A stretch of 64,000 nt of DNA, from NCBI GenBank assembly GCA_932521035.1, contig OW051492.1, forward strand, positions 5,084,001 through 5,148,000, given 5' to 3'. The notes under the pieces are model-generated. The model saw only the letters and a list, made by a program, of their open reading frames with translations. It searched no databases and was not told the DNA's origin. The translations under genes were made by a program, and so were the position numbers. The stretch is from Oscheius dolichura (taxonomy: Eukaryota > Nematoda > Chromadorea > Rhabditida > Rhabditidae). Positions 34,760 through 47,854 of this stretch are shown piece after piece (position 1 is the first letter of the stretch; every line of letters begins with the position of its first letter).

Positions 34760-36105
34760 TTACGCCTCGGGCTCGTATTCGGCGTGAGTGAGCATGCCAG
34801 TCATGGTCTTGGCCAGCTCCTCCGTGCCGGCGCACAGGACCTTTCGACTCATCAGCTTGAACTCGGAGCCTTAATTTATAGCTACTCTATTAAAGGGAGA
34901 CGGTACCGGAGGGGTCGAAGATAACTCCGCCGGCCTCGAGGAGGATGACGGCGGCCGCGGCCACGTCCCAGCAGTGGAGGCCGTACTCGACGTAGGCGTC
35001 ACAGGATCCCTGGGCCACCATGACCATGTTTATGGCGGCCGAGCCGAAACTGCGATGTCTGAAAGAGGCCGTCTCTCTCGAATTTCACGAAGCTGTCCCC
35101 GGCATGCTGATGACAAAAAAAAACAAAAAAAACGAAAGACACTCAAGAGGAGTTACCCGTGAGCGCTGTTCCGGATCATCAGCTCTTTGTATGACTCGAG
35201 ATAGGATCGCTCCATCTCGGGGTGGCGGATCGACCCGAGCTGGGTGATAACAACGCTCTGATTCACGGCTAAAAGAATCCCATAAGTCGGCGGAGGACAT
35301 GCAACACGACAGCTCAACGTGGCACAGTCTCGCCCCCCACGGAAGAGAAACGGCTCACCCTCGGATGCCGGCTTCTATCTGCCGCCTCGTGTTGCTCGTG
35401 GCCTTGTCCAACCACGAGCTGCCGAACTTCGTGTAATTGTGAATACCGTTACTCGAGGCTAAGAGGGCGCGGGACAAGACTGTATGGCCACTGTAGTCGG
35501 CAGATGGAGCACTTACCCGTGTTCTTCGAGGTGTGGATTGGGAAGCCGTTGCGGAAGGCACCGCGCCCCGTCTGGGCAAAGTAGAGCTCGTTGGTGATCG
35601 GGTTATACACTATCCCGGCCCTCAGCTGCTTCTTGATCGACAGCCCCACACAAATGGCAATCATCGGGATCCTAGGGACTCGTATTTGGACAAGGGGACA
35701 ACAACCTGTGGACAAAGTTGGTGGTCCCGTCAATCGGGTCAATAATCCATGTCGGGGCATCAGTCCATTCTATTTTCGCCCCTCCGGCTACGGATTCTTC
35801 CCCGATAAATCTAAATTTTCTGCTATTTCCTCAGACATTTTCATCGTTACTTGTGATCCGGAAACGCCGCTGACAGTCCCTGAATCAGCAGTTTCTCTAC
35901 GGCTTGGTCAGTCTCCGTCACCAAGTCCGTGTTGCTTGCTTTCGTTTGAACATTAATTGTTGGCTGCTCGTAAGCTTCTCGGACAACCTGGATTTATTAA
36001 TTCTTTCTTTTTATCCATGGTAAAACTCACCCTACCCGCCTCTTTCACCAGTTCTAAAGCGGTTTCCACAAAACGTTGTTCATCGGGGTGTATAAACGAC
36101 GTCAT
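34760..36105 (-). CDS. IMPA: Inositol monophosphatase with a duplicated, alternative exon
   Basis: Mg-dependent phosphatase releasing free inositol. ATG 36105 starts [14 protein letters not shown]. Metal and catalytic motifs are present: [24 protein letters not shown], and C-terminal [17 protein letters not shown]; it ends at TAA 34760-34762. Between the exon ending at 35517 and the exon starting at 35058 there are two candidate exons, A (35359-35458, 100 nt) and B (35157-35268, 112 nt). Both start after phase 1 with a codon for Ala and end in GG (phase 2). Including both or neither breaks the frame, so they must be used alternatively. Exon B encodes the canonical [16 protein letters not shown] segment; exon A encodes a diverged version ([12 protein letters not shown]). 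Introns 34-60 nt. Secure family call. Confidence 0.92.
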
Positions 36106-36641
36106 GGGTATCGCCTGATAAACTTTTTGGAGATAAACAACTTTAGTGAGAAATAAGCAAATAGGAGAAGCGTGGCTGAAAAGAATTAAATGGGAAGCGT
36201 CGGCCGAAGGAACGTAAATGGGCAAATGTGTCTCTAATGAAGGAAAGGATCGATAATGCACGTAAGATGGACGAATAACCTTATCATTAGGCAGCTAAAC
36301 TCAGTTGAGTTATCAAACAACGACGGAGGTCAATAGACGCAGTAAATACAGGGCTGGCATCGCCGACAGGATAGGGAATACACTATCAGTTGAGTTGGGG
36401 TTCGATGAAAACAAGGTTATATGACCCAAAAGAAAATTCCTAAACATTTACAGGGCAAAGGCTAGAACACAAAGCAGATTTGCTAGATTCGAGGATAAAA
36501 AAGTTTTGAAAACTGGCGCATGCTCGATAGAATTGGCAGAAATTTCCTCCAGAGATCGAGTTGTTCAATCAACTAATCTTTCCTTGATTCAATTCAAAAT
36601 TGAATAGGTTATTAAACATTTTATGCAGAAATTTATCATTT
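36106..36641. other. Intergenic, compositional switch
   Basis: 536 bp spacer. The sequence turns from GC-rich to AT-rich across it. No exon found. Confidence 0.5.
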
Positions 36642-38154
36642 TTAACTAAAAAGAATATAGTCACGTCCTTCTTTCCAATCAGAGTTCACTAATATCTCCT
36701 CAAAATCACCACCTGTCATATCCAACTTTACGCAAACTATCAATGGTGGTACAGCCTCACTGAAAAAAAACGTATATGTAAAGTACCACACAAAAGCTAG
36801 AAAATTTATAGTTATATTTACCTGACTTTTATTATGGGAATTTTGCAAGTAATTTTCCTCTGAATATCATCAAATATTTCGTAAGTGCCTCGCTGTATTT
36901 TCTTGAGATCAACATCGCAAAATGCAGTAACTTTTTTCTGTTCTTCTTTGTTTAGACTTCTGAAAGAGTTTGTCTGGCGTGTTGCTCAATTCACTAACTT
37001 AAATAGTCGTTTACCTTGTTTTCCTGCATTCCATATAGTGAATGTGGCCCAAGAAGAGATAACACACTTTTTCAGACGTTCGATTCGTATATTCCAAATA
37101 ATATCTTCTGATACACCAAATGATGCGCAATTTGAATGATAACGGTAAGTAATCAGCGGTTTTTCCACCTAAAAATTAGAAATAAAGTATTTCAATCACC
37201 TACTTTAAATATAACAGAATCAGCGTCTAGTGCACGGTAAAAGAATTCTAAATCTTCAGGAAACCCTTTAGATATTTCCGAAAATCCGGAAAGATGATCA
37301 AATAAATCTCGAGGCATGAACCAGGTAGGCATTATTATGGTTGGTCCATGCGACGTGTATACCTGTATTTAATAATAATATGAAAAAAAGTAGAAATTAC
37401 CCACTTGCTGTGTAAGTTGGTCGTTATTTAAAGAATTCGCCCATCTAGAGTATCTTTCTGTTGAATTTATTGGACATCTTACAAACTGTGAGCCTAAACT
37501 GTCCAGGTATATCCTAATAAAAAAAAGTAGATACCCAAAAGTACAAAAGAATTGCTGGTTGACTTTAATAAAGTGTTAGCGGCATCAAATTGATCCTGAA
37601 GTCTTGATGTAAAGTTTACATCGTCGGCATCACAAAAGCATAAATATCTACCCGTACTTATTCTAACTGCTTGATTTTTGGCAAAACCGACACCTAAATT
37701 GATATAAAATCTAAGTTCTATTTTATTTTTAAAAAAAATCCAAGCTATTTTATTTTAGATAATCTCATGCACTCTACAGGCTGGAGTGTTCATTATTATA
37801 AAATATAAGCTAGATTACTTTCATACCTTTGGATATACTTCCACGATTGTAAAGAACATTGACACCTATCTCGCGAAATTTTTTTGAAAACAGTTCCACA
37901 AGTTGATTGGCTTCATCTGTACTTCCGTCGTCAAAGATAGATATCTAGAACACATTTGGACAATTTGAAAACAACAAACCTCCCAGATCCCGTTAAAATT
38001 CTGTAACAAAAGGGACTCTAGACATACACCAAAATACTCTCCATCAGTTTTCTCCAAAACTCTGACAGGAATGATAACGCTCTAAAAAATAAGAATGATA
38101 ACTACAAAATTAGGTACCAACAATATCCACTGAATCGTTTGAAGTTATGTTCAT
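36642..38154 (-). CDS. B3GNTL1: B3GNTL1-like GT2 glycosyltransferase
   Basis: Family 2 glycosyltransferase related to UDP-GlcNAc:betaGal beta-1,3-N-acetylglucosaminyltransferase-like 1. ATG 38154 opens [11 protein letters not shown], then after a 40-nt intron [23 protein letters not shown], and [12 protein letters not shown] (nucleotide-binding). [11 protein letters not shown] and CFCDADDV carry the metal-binding acidic motif. Downstream come the segment [21 protein letters not shown], and the diagnostic C-terminal half with [16 protein letters not shown] and [15 protein letters not shown], ending DYILFS at TAA 36642-36644. Introns 34-45 nt, one of 133 nt. No signal peptide or anchor seen, as usual for this family. 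Confident. Confidence 0.9.
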
Positions 38155-38178
38155 TCTTTAACTTATTTTGGGAAGAGT

Positions 38179-38196
38179 AATATATATATATATATA
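38179..38196. repeat. TA dinucleotide microsatellite
   Basis: About nine TA units just upstream of the B3GNTL1 start codon. Confidence 0.8.
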
Positions 38197-38268
38197 AATT
38201 CAAAAAGAAGAGAGGTTTTGATCAACAGCAGTCAAATATTTGAAGAGCAGCCAAGTAGACCACCGGGG

Positions 38269-38396
38269 AACCAATATTTTCGGCGACCTCAGTAAATGAG
38301 ATTTTTGGTCGGTGTTCTTTTTGCAAAACTGAGGCACCTTATTATTTTCTATTTGCAAGCAAGTGCCTATTCAACTAATTTTACACAATAAAGATA
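38269..38396 (+). repeat. Dispersed 128-bp repeat, copy 1
   Basis: Begins AACCAATATTTTC and ends ACAATAAAGATA; resembles 47484-47611 in the same orientation at roughly 75-80 percent identity by eye. The shared end contains AATAAA. Could be a duplicated gene 3' end or a small mobile element. Confidence 0.6.
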
Positions 38397-38458
38397 CCCA
38401 ATATATTGTATTAATACAAAAGAAGCATCTAATTTTGTAATGAAATAATGAAACCCTT

Positions 38459-38761
38459 TTAAACGACCGCTGCGCGTTTTATTCGAGTTGTTGGTCCAAG
38501 AACAACTAGCGAATTGATCAACAACTCGATTGGTATCTTTTTCACCAACTCCTTCGGGTGTGGCTCGTCTTCAACGATATTCGAACTGGAGAGTAGAAGA
38601 AACGGGCCAAGAAGGTGAATACAACGGATTGTTTTGAAAAAAAAAGACAATGGATTGTTCAGCAGCATCACGGACGTTTCGGGTTTCTCGATGGAAACGC
38701 GAAGACGGTCTACGAGGAGAATTGCGAGACAACTGGCGCTGAGTTGCCAGGGAGATCGCAA
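38459..38761 (-). CDS. Orphan coding fragment, no clear start
   Basis: Open minus-strand frame with two possible exons separated by a T-rich intron that lacks a GT donor at the expected place. It contains SCLAILLVDRLRVSIEKPET and, after a CTCTCCAG acceptor, VEDEPHPKELVKKIPIELL followed by VVLGPTTRIKRAAVV and a TAA at 38459-38461. It has no ATG at its 5' end. Codon coherence suggests real coding ancestry, but I do not recognise a family. May be a gene remnant or the 3' end of a gene whose first exon is not visible. Confidence 0.35.
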   Translation of the reverse strand: MRSPWQLSASCLAILLVDRLRVSIEKPETSVMLLNNPLSFFFKTIRCIHLLGPFLLLSSSNIVEDEPHPKELVKKIPIELLINSLVVLGPTTRIKRAAVV

Positions 38762-38827
38762 ATAAGAAGAAACACCGTGAAGTAAGTTATAAATTTTATC
38801 AAAAACACAATTAGAACTTTTGACAAC

Positions 38828-39509
38828 TTAAAAAGCAACATCTTCCTGGTAGACGAAGGTTGGCTGAACGCCCTGAAAAACTGGAAGTAAAATTACTATG
38901 ACAACGTACATCATCGAATCTGAATTGCCGTTCTTCGTTAACGTGCTTATCTTCGACCGTTGCCTTTCCCCAAGTGTTCTTTCCAAGTTCGTTTTTGAAG
39001 CTAAATTTTATGTATGTGAACGAATCTGGCAAATCTTCTGAGGAAAATGTGTCCTTAATGTTTCTGTATGACGACAAGCTTATAAAACTGACCATATTTT
39101 TGACATCATCAGCGACATTGCGCACTATGATATCATCTCTATGTATGACTCCAAATGCATAATAATGGTTGCTATTCCCACAGAAACCAGGTTTGACGAT
39201 GTAACTAATTTTGTATCGTTTGCACTAAAAAACCTGTTTTGGAATGTAAACCGTATTACTTTCGGGCAGACTACTGCGGCTAATCTTTCTAGATTCTTCT
39301 TCTTGGTCAGTCTTCTATGCATTTTTTCTTCAAACAATTTGAAGTTTTTGGAATATGACAATTTAAACTCGGTAGAAAAGTTGACTGCTTTCCATGCGAT
39401 AACCTCCTGAATTATGGAATAGCAATTACTGTACAACAACTCACGGCTCTTGTATCCGTTGGAGATTTCGAAGTTGAGGTGCTAGATGATGACTCGGCTT
39501 CGGTAATTT

Positions 39510-39510
<1 letters not shown>
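38828..39510 (-). CDS. Orphan gene, 3' part; upstream exon fused to dynein-like sequence
   Basis: Exons with good splice sites read EVIAWKAVNFSTEFKLSYSK, then MHRRLTKKKNLERLAAVV, then PGFCGNSNHYYAFGVIHRDD, FSSEDLPDSFTYIKFSFKNE, EERQFRFDD and a last exon VQPTFVYQEDVAF to TAA 38828-38830. Upstream the exon carrying a Ser/Thr-rich linker (EAESSSSTSTSKS) merges with residues that resemble the dynein heavy chain (see next feature). I recognise no family. No ATG is evident between the dynein-like part and the linker, so the true start is unknown. Confidence 0.45.
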
Positions 39511-40684
<1,174 letters not shown>

Positions 40685-40690
<6 letters not shown>

Positions 40691-40836
40691 ATATGCTGAG
40701 ACAGCTATTGTCAGGGTATGTCGTTTTCTTTATAACGTCATTTTTCCTTTTTTTTCAGATTATAGCCCGACTGTTTGATGGGCTAATTGATGGAAGTGAT
40801 GTGCCAAAAATTTTAAGAAATGCTTTGTCTTCGTAA
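40685..40836 (+). pseudogene. 3' terminal exons of an unknown gene, 5' missing
   Basis: Frame VYAETAIVR, intron GTATGT...TTTTCAG, then IIARLFDGLIDGSDVPKILR and NALSS with TAA at 40834-40836. The 5' part is absent because sequence to the left is the dynein fragment. The same end occurs in copy 2 (stop 44113-44115). Possibly only a gene relic. Confidence 0.4.
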
Positions 40837-41038
40837 TAAATAAATGAATTTACAACAAGTCTTATAAGTGCCTATTTCGAAACTTTGATATCTTTTGAGA
40901 AGACGTTAGAAGACAAAACGTTTTAGTTTTCCTCATACCGTAAAACACTTTTGGTCACTATCAAACACTGTTGCGGATTATATATTTTCGCTAATGGGAG
41001 AGCCCCAGCATGCGTCTTTTCATCTATAATGAGCGGAG
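40685..41038. repeat. Segmental duplication, copy 1
   Basis: About 354 bp starting TTTAGTATATGCTGAGACAG; near-identical (roughly 97 percent by eye) to 43964-44319. It contains the 3' ends of two convergent reading frames. Copy 1 appears to be the parental end on the right, since the minus frame continues past 41038. Confidence 0.9.
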
Positions 41039-41126
41039 CTACCAAAGCCTTTTTCCGTGATCGTAATTGATGGGCCAGGCGTCTGACAATCAGTAGTTCA
41101 AAATTCGCTTGTTGTTCATCTTTCAT
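40923..41126 (-). CDS. Small orphan reading frame
   Basis: 67-residue frame MKDEQQANFELLIVRRLAHQ, then KKALVAPLIIDEKTHAGALP and TKSVLRYEEN, TAA at 40923-40925. Amino-acid composition looks coding, and the frame appears to extend upstream (WSFALPTKRE) without ATG. The second copy at 44.2 kb holds only its 3' part with a 2-bp indel that changes frame. Family not recognised; could be a last exon. Confidence 0.4.
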   Translation of the reverse strand: MKDEQQANFELLIVRRLAHQLRSRKKALVAPLIIDEKTHAGALPLAKIYNPQQCLIVTKSVLRYEEN

Positions 41127-41165
41127 TTCTCGCTTTGTTGGAAGTGCAAAAGACCATCAGTCATT

Positions 41166-42660
41166 ATGCATAGATACCAGGTGGGGCATAATTCTGATAA
41201 AATGGACATATTGCTTATCGCGGAGCAGCTTCCACCCAACTTTTTACCAGCCTTTCTGAGTAAAGTAAGTTTTTATGGCGATTGATAACATTTTTCGGTA
41301 GGTGTCTCCTGTAGCATATATTAGATTCCGACAAACTTGCTTTTTTATGAATAACTATGCAGAGGAACAAGTTGGCAACTTCCGTGTCCCAGTGAGAAAC
41401 AGAGATCTAACTGTTGAATATTCCTCTACTGATTACATATGGTTTCAGCTATATTTTAAAAAGGTCGATCACTTCGATGCTTTTGTCAAATCACAAGTAC
41501 ATCGAAGTAAATATGTACCTAATACCAGTGTCTTCGGCTTTCACTTCCGGTATCTGGACGTTGTAAGTTCTTTATTTCATTTCTTTAATTTCCTTTTATA
41601 ATTGTCTTCCTCAGTCTTAGTATTTACAGAGATTCCATGCTGCTATAACTGACGCGGAGCTGCTTCAGATCGAAAGATTCATACATAGTATAAGCTGTGA
41701 CAAGCGAATTGTTACCGCCGTCCGCAATCAATACGATTTACTATATCGATTGGATAAAATAAGGAGCCCGTCTGTTGAAATTTGCAACAGAGATGATCCA
41801 TTACAGCTGGAGATCCTTAAAGAGCCCCAGTTTGAGGTGATATTCTCAACAAAACTAAAAAAATACGCTTAGAAGTTTGACGGACTTGTAGTTGCTGACT
41901 GCAAGCTGTCTCCACAGTTCAATATAGTTGACCTCGCCAAGCATAAGCACTATTTGGAACTGACGCTATCTGAAAGCTGGGAAGAGGCGTATCCCATATT
42001 TTCACAATTCTTGCAGGCCCCTCACAAGTTTATGAATCTAAAAAAAGTTTTAGGATGTGTACAATGACATTGATGTAGGGCTTCTTGAAGAGTTCTCAAT
42101 TTCAATGAAAGAGCCTCACAAGTGGAGTTGGAACAGACAACCCCTCTCAAATGAGCAGCTTGGAAATTTACCGTTTAGCTTGTTGTATGGATATAATTGC
42201 AAATCAGGAAATCCTACAGTTTGTGGAGAGCTGATATTTTTTTCATGGTTTCAGTTTAATCGTTCATTTATATACTACGGCGAGACAAAGACTAGGAATC
42301 TTCTGCTATCCGTGCACCACCCGGTTCAACAATATATCACAGTAAGTTCGGTTGTTTGCTCGTGGTGCTAGGAACCCCTTCGATTCCACCCCAATGAGAT
42401 CAATGTACAACGATTTTGATATTTCAGTATTTTAGGTGAAGCTCTTCATTATTCCAATTGATGATTTCTCCACCTTCGTCAAAACCTTGGGATACTTGTT
42501 GTTTGAAGCAAACTGCCACTCTTTTAAGGATGACCAGTTTATCTGGGATTACTCGACTTTATTTTCATTGTTGGAAGGAATCCAGGCAGAGCTCTATCCT
42601 GCCATCGTCGCCAAAAATGCTGATGACCTCTACGAACACATGAATAAGGGTCGAACATAG
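41166..42660 (+). CDS. Orphan multi-exon gene
   Basis: From ATG 41166 (or in-frame ATG 41202) exons 41166-41264, 41302-41562, 41630-41836, 41873-42016, then 42054 onward, and a last exon ending at TAG 42658-42660. The protein is about 440 residues, without signal peptide, with segments MDILLIAEQLPPNFLPAFLS, YIRFRQTCFFMNNYAEEQVG, FFDGLV-like strands, EFSISMKEPHKWSWNRQ and VKLFIIPIDDFSTFVKTLG. One junction (42017-42053) works only as CAG|GCCCCT...TTTTAG, i.e. a GC-AG intron. A 36-nt in-frame intron near 42230 may be optional. No family recognised. Confidence 0.55.
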
Positions 42661-42806
42661 CAGTAGCAGCAGTAGTATTTTCCTTCGTCCCCTCTACAGT
42701 ATTCTCTTAAAATCTCGGCAAATAAACTCTTCCCACACGACTCGTCCATGAATAGAAACTTCATCGTGTAATTTGTGCGGGAAATTAACACGGGGAAGTT
42801 TATTGT

Positions 42807-43963
<1,157 letters not shown>

Positions 43964-44319
43964 TTTAGTATATGCTGAGACAGCTATTGTCAGGGTATGT
44001 CGTTTTCTTTATAACGTCATTTTTCCTTTTTTTTCAGATTATAGCCCGACTGTTTGATGGGCTAATTGATGGAAGTGACGTGCCAAAAATTTTAAGAAAT
44101 GCTTTGTCTTCGTAATAAATAAATGAATTTATAACAAGTCTTATAAGTGTCTATTTCGAAACTTTGATATCATTTGAGAAGACGTTAGAAGACAAAACGT
44201 TTTAGTTTTCCTCATACCGTAAAACACTTTTGGTCACTATCAAACACTGTTGCGGATTATATATTTTCGCTAATGGGAGTCAGCCCCGGCATGCGTCTTT
44301 TCATCTATAATGGGCGGAG
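43964..44319. repeat. Segmental duplication, copy 2
   Basis: About 356 bp, same orientation as 40685-41038, with about eight differences including a 2-bp indel (GGGAGAGCC versus GGGAGTCAGCC). Its left edge abuts the truncated AGXT2. Confidence 0.9.
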
Positions 44320-45299
44320 ACATGGCAGACGGAGGAAACATTTTGACTGATGGACGAACTCGAAGACGAAGATATCGTTGTTTTTTGATGGTGGAGATTG
44401 GCGGACGATATCTTCTCCCCTTTAGTAACCTTCCTGCCCACAATACATTGGATGTCTTGTTTCAGGCTCCTTCTCTCCCTCGGCATCCGTTGAAAGTAGC
44501 CAGTGGTCCCCTGTATTGCAGGGAAACTGAACCTCCACAACGTTCTGTCCTCCTCTGATGGTCTTTGTGACTGGCTCTTCTCCTGCCAAGAACAGACGAT
44601 TCCGGAACGGAGAGCTGCCTTCAGTTGTGGAAGTTCCATCTGTTTGAACCTGGAAGGGTGAGCTGCCTTAGACTGGAGGAGAACGAACATACTACAATAC
44701 CAAACGGAGGTTTTTACAGTATATATAATCATTTTCAGGCCAAGTTGGATGAGCCAGCAAAACAGTGAGATGGAACGGCATAGCCTCTCTCCTCGGGCGG
44801 ACGGCTTTTCCAGCAGACTCGTCTCTCTCGTAGTTGTGTGGCCATGAGGATATGGGAAGTAGGAAAGACGAGGAAACGGATAGGGACCCGGGGACAACGG
44901 GGAGGAGAGCCAGGCAACCTCTCCATGGAGCAGCCGACTGCTTGGCCCTCCGGAAAGTAACAAACGTCCTTCGATGGATACTTCCACGAGAACAGCCATG
45001 ATATTTTGGAGCATGGAGATATCCCAAAGGAAGGAGGCAAGTCTCCCCGTAAATGGGCAGGTGGGATTGTTTCTGGGGACATGGAGAAGTAGTAGGGAGG
45101 ATGGGGTGGATGAGGGGAGATGTCGTCGTTTATAAACGAATAGCTGTTCAAGTCTCGGGGTGCTGTTCCATGACACTCTCCCCCGGTGTGCATCTCCTCT
45201 TCCAATTGTGGCTCTGCGGGTATCCCGTGTAACCAACAACACACCGGCTGTGGATAAGGATGCCATCCTATCCTCCCTATCTTTTTTTAGCCATACTTT

Positions 45300-45317
45300 G
45301 GGGGGGGGGGGGGGGGG
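45300..45317 (+). repeat. Homopolymer G18 tract
   Basis: Eighteen consecutive G residues, capable of G-quadruplex formation. Confidence 0.9.
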
Positions 45318-45501
45318 CAGGGCCTGTCATCGTAAAAAACGTGCGGCAGGAGGTGAGGCCAGTTGAAAACTAATCGGGTATGGAGCATTCTAAGAAACAA
45401 ACACAACCCTGGGCACAAACCCAGAGTACAGGGCTTTTACGCCTATCACGCTCGTCTTTTTGCCGCTTGTTCTATTCGAAAAACACATTTTCCCAGCTCT
45501 G

Positions 45502-45586
45502 ATCCTGTCAATCGGATTGAACTCGACGTGTCTTGACGTGTCGATGTATATCAGAGCGGCCGGGACGATGTTCAGTGGAGGCGGCC
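45502..45586. repeat. Diverged direct repeat unit A
   Basis: Shares ATTGAACTCGAC, TGACGTGTCGA, ATCAGAG and GGCCGGGA with 45918-46004, spacing conserved; about 415 bp apart. Confidence 0.6.
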
Positions 45587-45917
45587 TCGTCGACGGCCGA
45601 CGGGTGTGCCTCCTTGTCATCCTTGCTTGTCCCGTCGTCATGGGCAAGCCAGTCCAGTGGAGGCAGCCCTTCTTCTTCCTCTTTCAGCCCAGGATCTTTC
45701 AACCCAGGCCTGCAGCTGCTGGTGTCCCAATACGATGAACTGACGACGGCTACCTCTTCTTCATCGTCCCCAGGCAATGGCATAGTGAGACGAGGACGAC
45801 GGGCATGTAGTAGCAGCCTGAAAGACAACGATTCCCTGTCTTTCTTCAACGAGGAGAGCCAACGGGCAACGTGTTCTCTTCTTCCACCCTACCTTTAAAA
45901 CACCGACCCCTGTCTGC

Positions 45918-46004
45918 TCCTGTTCAATCAGATTGAACTCGACAGGTCCTGACGTGTCGACGGATCTCAGAGTGGCCGGGATGATGCATTCTCTCGAGGA
46001 GGCC
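45918..46004. repeat. Diverged direct repeat unit B
   Basis: Partner of 45502-45586 in the same orientation; both read open on the minus strand in two frames, so coding status is unclear. Confidence 0.6.
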
Positions 46005-47483
46005 AACTGATCCAAGCTTGACTCGTCTCTTCTTCTTTCCTACTTGAATTCCGATGGATATGTGGATCTATTTGCTTCCGGGCAACTCCTCTGCTCTACT
46101 TGTCCAGAGATCAACGTGTTCTGCTTCGTTCTCTCGCACGAGCATCTCCCATATATAGTCTCCTTTCCGTTGGAGATATCGGGAGGACAGAGCACAGCAG
46201 CCATTCTTCGTTGCTTTCCTCTTTTTCATCTTTGAGTTGCTTCTTCGGGTGCTGTCTTGACTAGGGGAGAGAAAGAGTGACTACGAGACACGACGCATTC
46301 TATCCAGCACAGGGTCGACTCTGAAAACCATTGATATTGTAAAAAAAGTTGTAAAAATCCACGCTTTGATTGCGAAAATCAGCGTTTGGATAACTATTTC
46401 GACTGTTGGGAATCCATCGCGAATGGGGATATCCGAAGTCTGCCCGTGGGTTACCAAGAGGTCCGGGGATCTCTCGACACCGGCAGGGGCAAAGTAGAAG
46501 TGGACATATAACGGGCCTCGGTTCATCTCCTCTTGGGACTGTTCCACGTAGGATGAAGGGTCATCGCCACAGCTCTTCCACCGACTCGTTCACCAGCGGC
46601 CGGAGAACCTGAAAATGGAGAAAGACGAGCGAGAGACCATAGAGAGAAGATGGCAAGGATTGGATAGTTTGATTGAATTTAGCAAAAATATGGTTGTATC
46701 AGGTTTCGAGCACTTCCAGTCTCCCCTTCGCAATGCCCGGATCCATCTGTGCTGTTCCAAACACCGCTGTGGACACAGAGGATGCACGGGACATCGGGGG
46801 ACCGGGCCGGGACGCCTACCCTCGGAGGGAGGCTGGCACGAGAGGCGGATTCCCTGGTGGTCAGTCACATTGGCCGTCTCTACTACCCGAGTTTTAGACA
46901 AAAAAGGGAATGCCCGAATCAACGGGACGCGTAATTTTTATGTGGATCGGAGCCCACAACGCGATTTCCTGTCAGGAGAGGCATGACAGGGGGCGCCGGC
47001 CTCTGAACGAGGTCCCGCACGCTTTTTTGTAATTTTTGGAATAAAAATATGGAAAGTAGCAATGAAATTGACCTTGAATGGTAAAAGAAGAAGGGGACGA
47101 CCGCACCGGGAAGAAGCAGGAGTAGAGAAAGACGGGAAAAAGCCGTCCGTGGAGATTGGTCTTTACAGGAAGGGGATTATGTCACTAGCTAGAGAAGCCT
47201 GTACCCCGTACTCTGGGTCGTGTCAACGTGATTCTGACAGTGAATCTAGTATATATTTAACTGTGTTTCACAGTCAGTGTTTTCTCCTAGTCTGGGGAGG
47301 ATCGGTTTTCGCCTAGCTACTGGGAGCCTGTTAGACATCATTGGGTTTGAGCCGAGCCTTTTATTTGTGCCAAGGGACAGAATATGTCGGTACTTCCGTT
47401 AGGAGAGAGTCAGGAACTTTTCCTCTATCTTATAATATCTCTGGAACATGGTCGCTTGGCCGAGGAATATCTCCGCGTCGAGG

Positions 47484-47611
47484 AACCAATATTTTCAGCG
47501 ACCTCAGCTAATGGAATTTTTGGCTTTTTCTTTTTGCAAAAGTGAACCAGTTTTATTATTTTCTTATTTCCGAGCAAGTGCCTAATGTACTGATTTTATA
47601 CAATAAAGATA
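47484..47611 (+). repeat. Dispersed 128-bp repeat, copy 2
   Basis: Partner of 38269-38396. On its left an ATG at 47384 opens a 54-residue frame (MSVLPLGESQELFLYLIISL...) that runs into the repeat and stops at TGA; this may be a gene remnant or a first exon. Confidence 0.6.
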
Positions 47612-47854
47612 ACGAATCAAAAGCAGCATCCCAATTGTGTAAGACAAACCATTTTGAAGAGGGGCAACAGGTATTTGTGAACCATAGCGTCCGTTTCTCA
47701 TGTATATTACGTAAAAAATCGCACTTCCACAACTTTATGTTTCATAGATTTCTTATATCTCTATCCTTATTCTTTTTTTTTTCTTATATCCATTTTTACT
47801 TTGTCATAAAATAGTATTGCTGTTTCAGGTAATGGTACTTTATCGGGTAAAAGA

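Larger units (their letters stand above)
44320..47383. other. GC-rich region without a defensible gene
   Basis: About 3 kb with several long overlapping open frames on the minus strand, none with a consistent exon chain. One possible real piece is the minus frame GPLYVHFYFAPAGVERSPD near 46440-46540, which recalls the beta domain of CLPTM1 proteins, but no adjoining exons follow. Another is a minus frame ending in TAA near 44430 after LFLAGEEPVTKTIRGG. These may be remnants of decayed genes. Confidence 0.4.

Noticed and set aside
44301..45266. Long minus-strand open frame of 321 codons
   Set aside because: Runs through the 354-bp repeat, overlaps other open frames on the same strand, has low-complexity Ser runs and no family similarity; judged chance in GC-rich DNA.
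46281..46547. CLPTM1-like exon on the minus strand
   Set aside because: One suggestive segment (GPLYVHFYF) only; no neighbouring exons continue the family, so not annotated as a gene.
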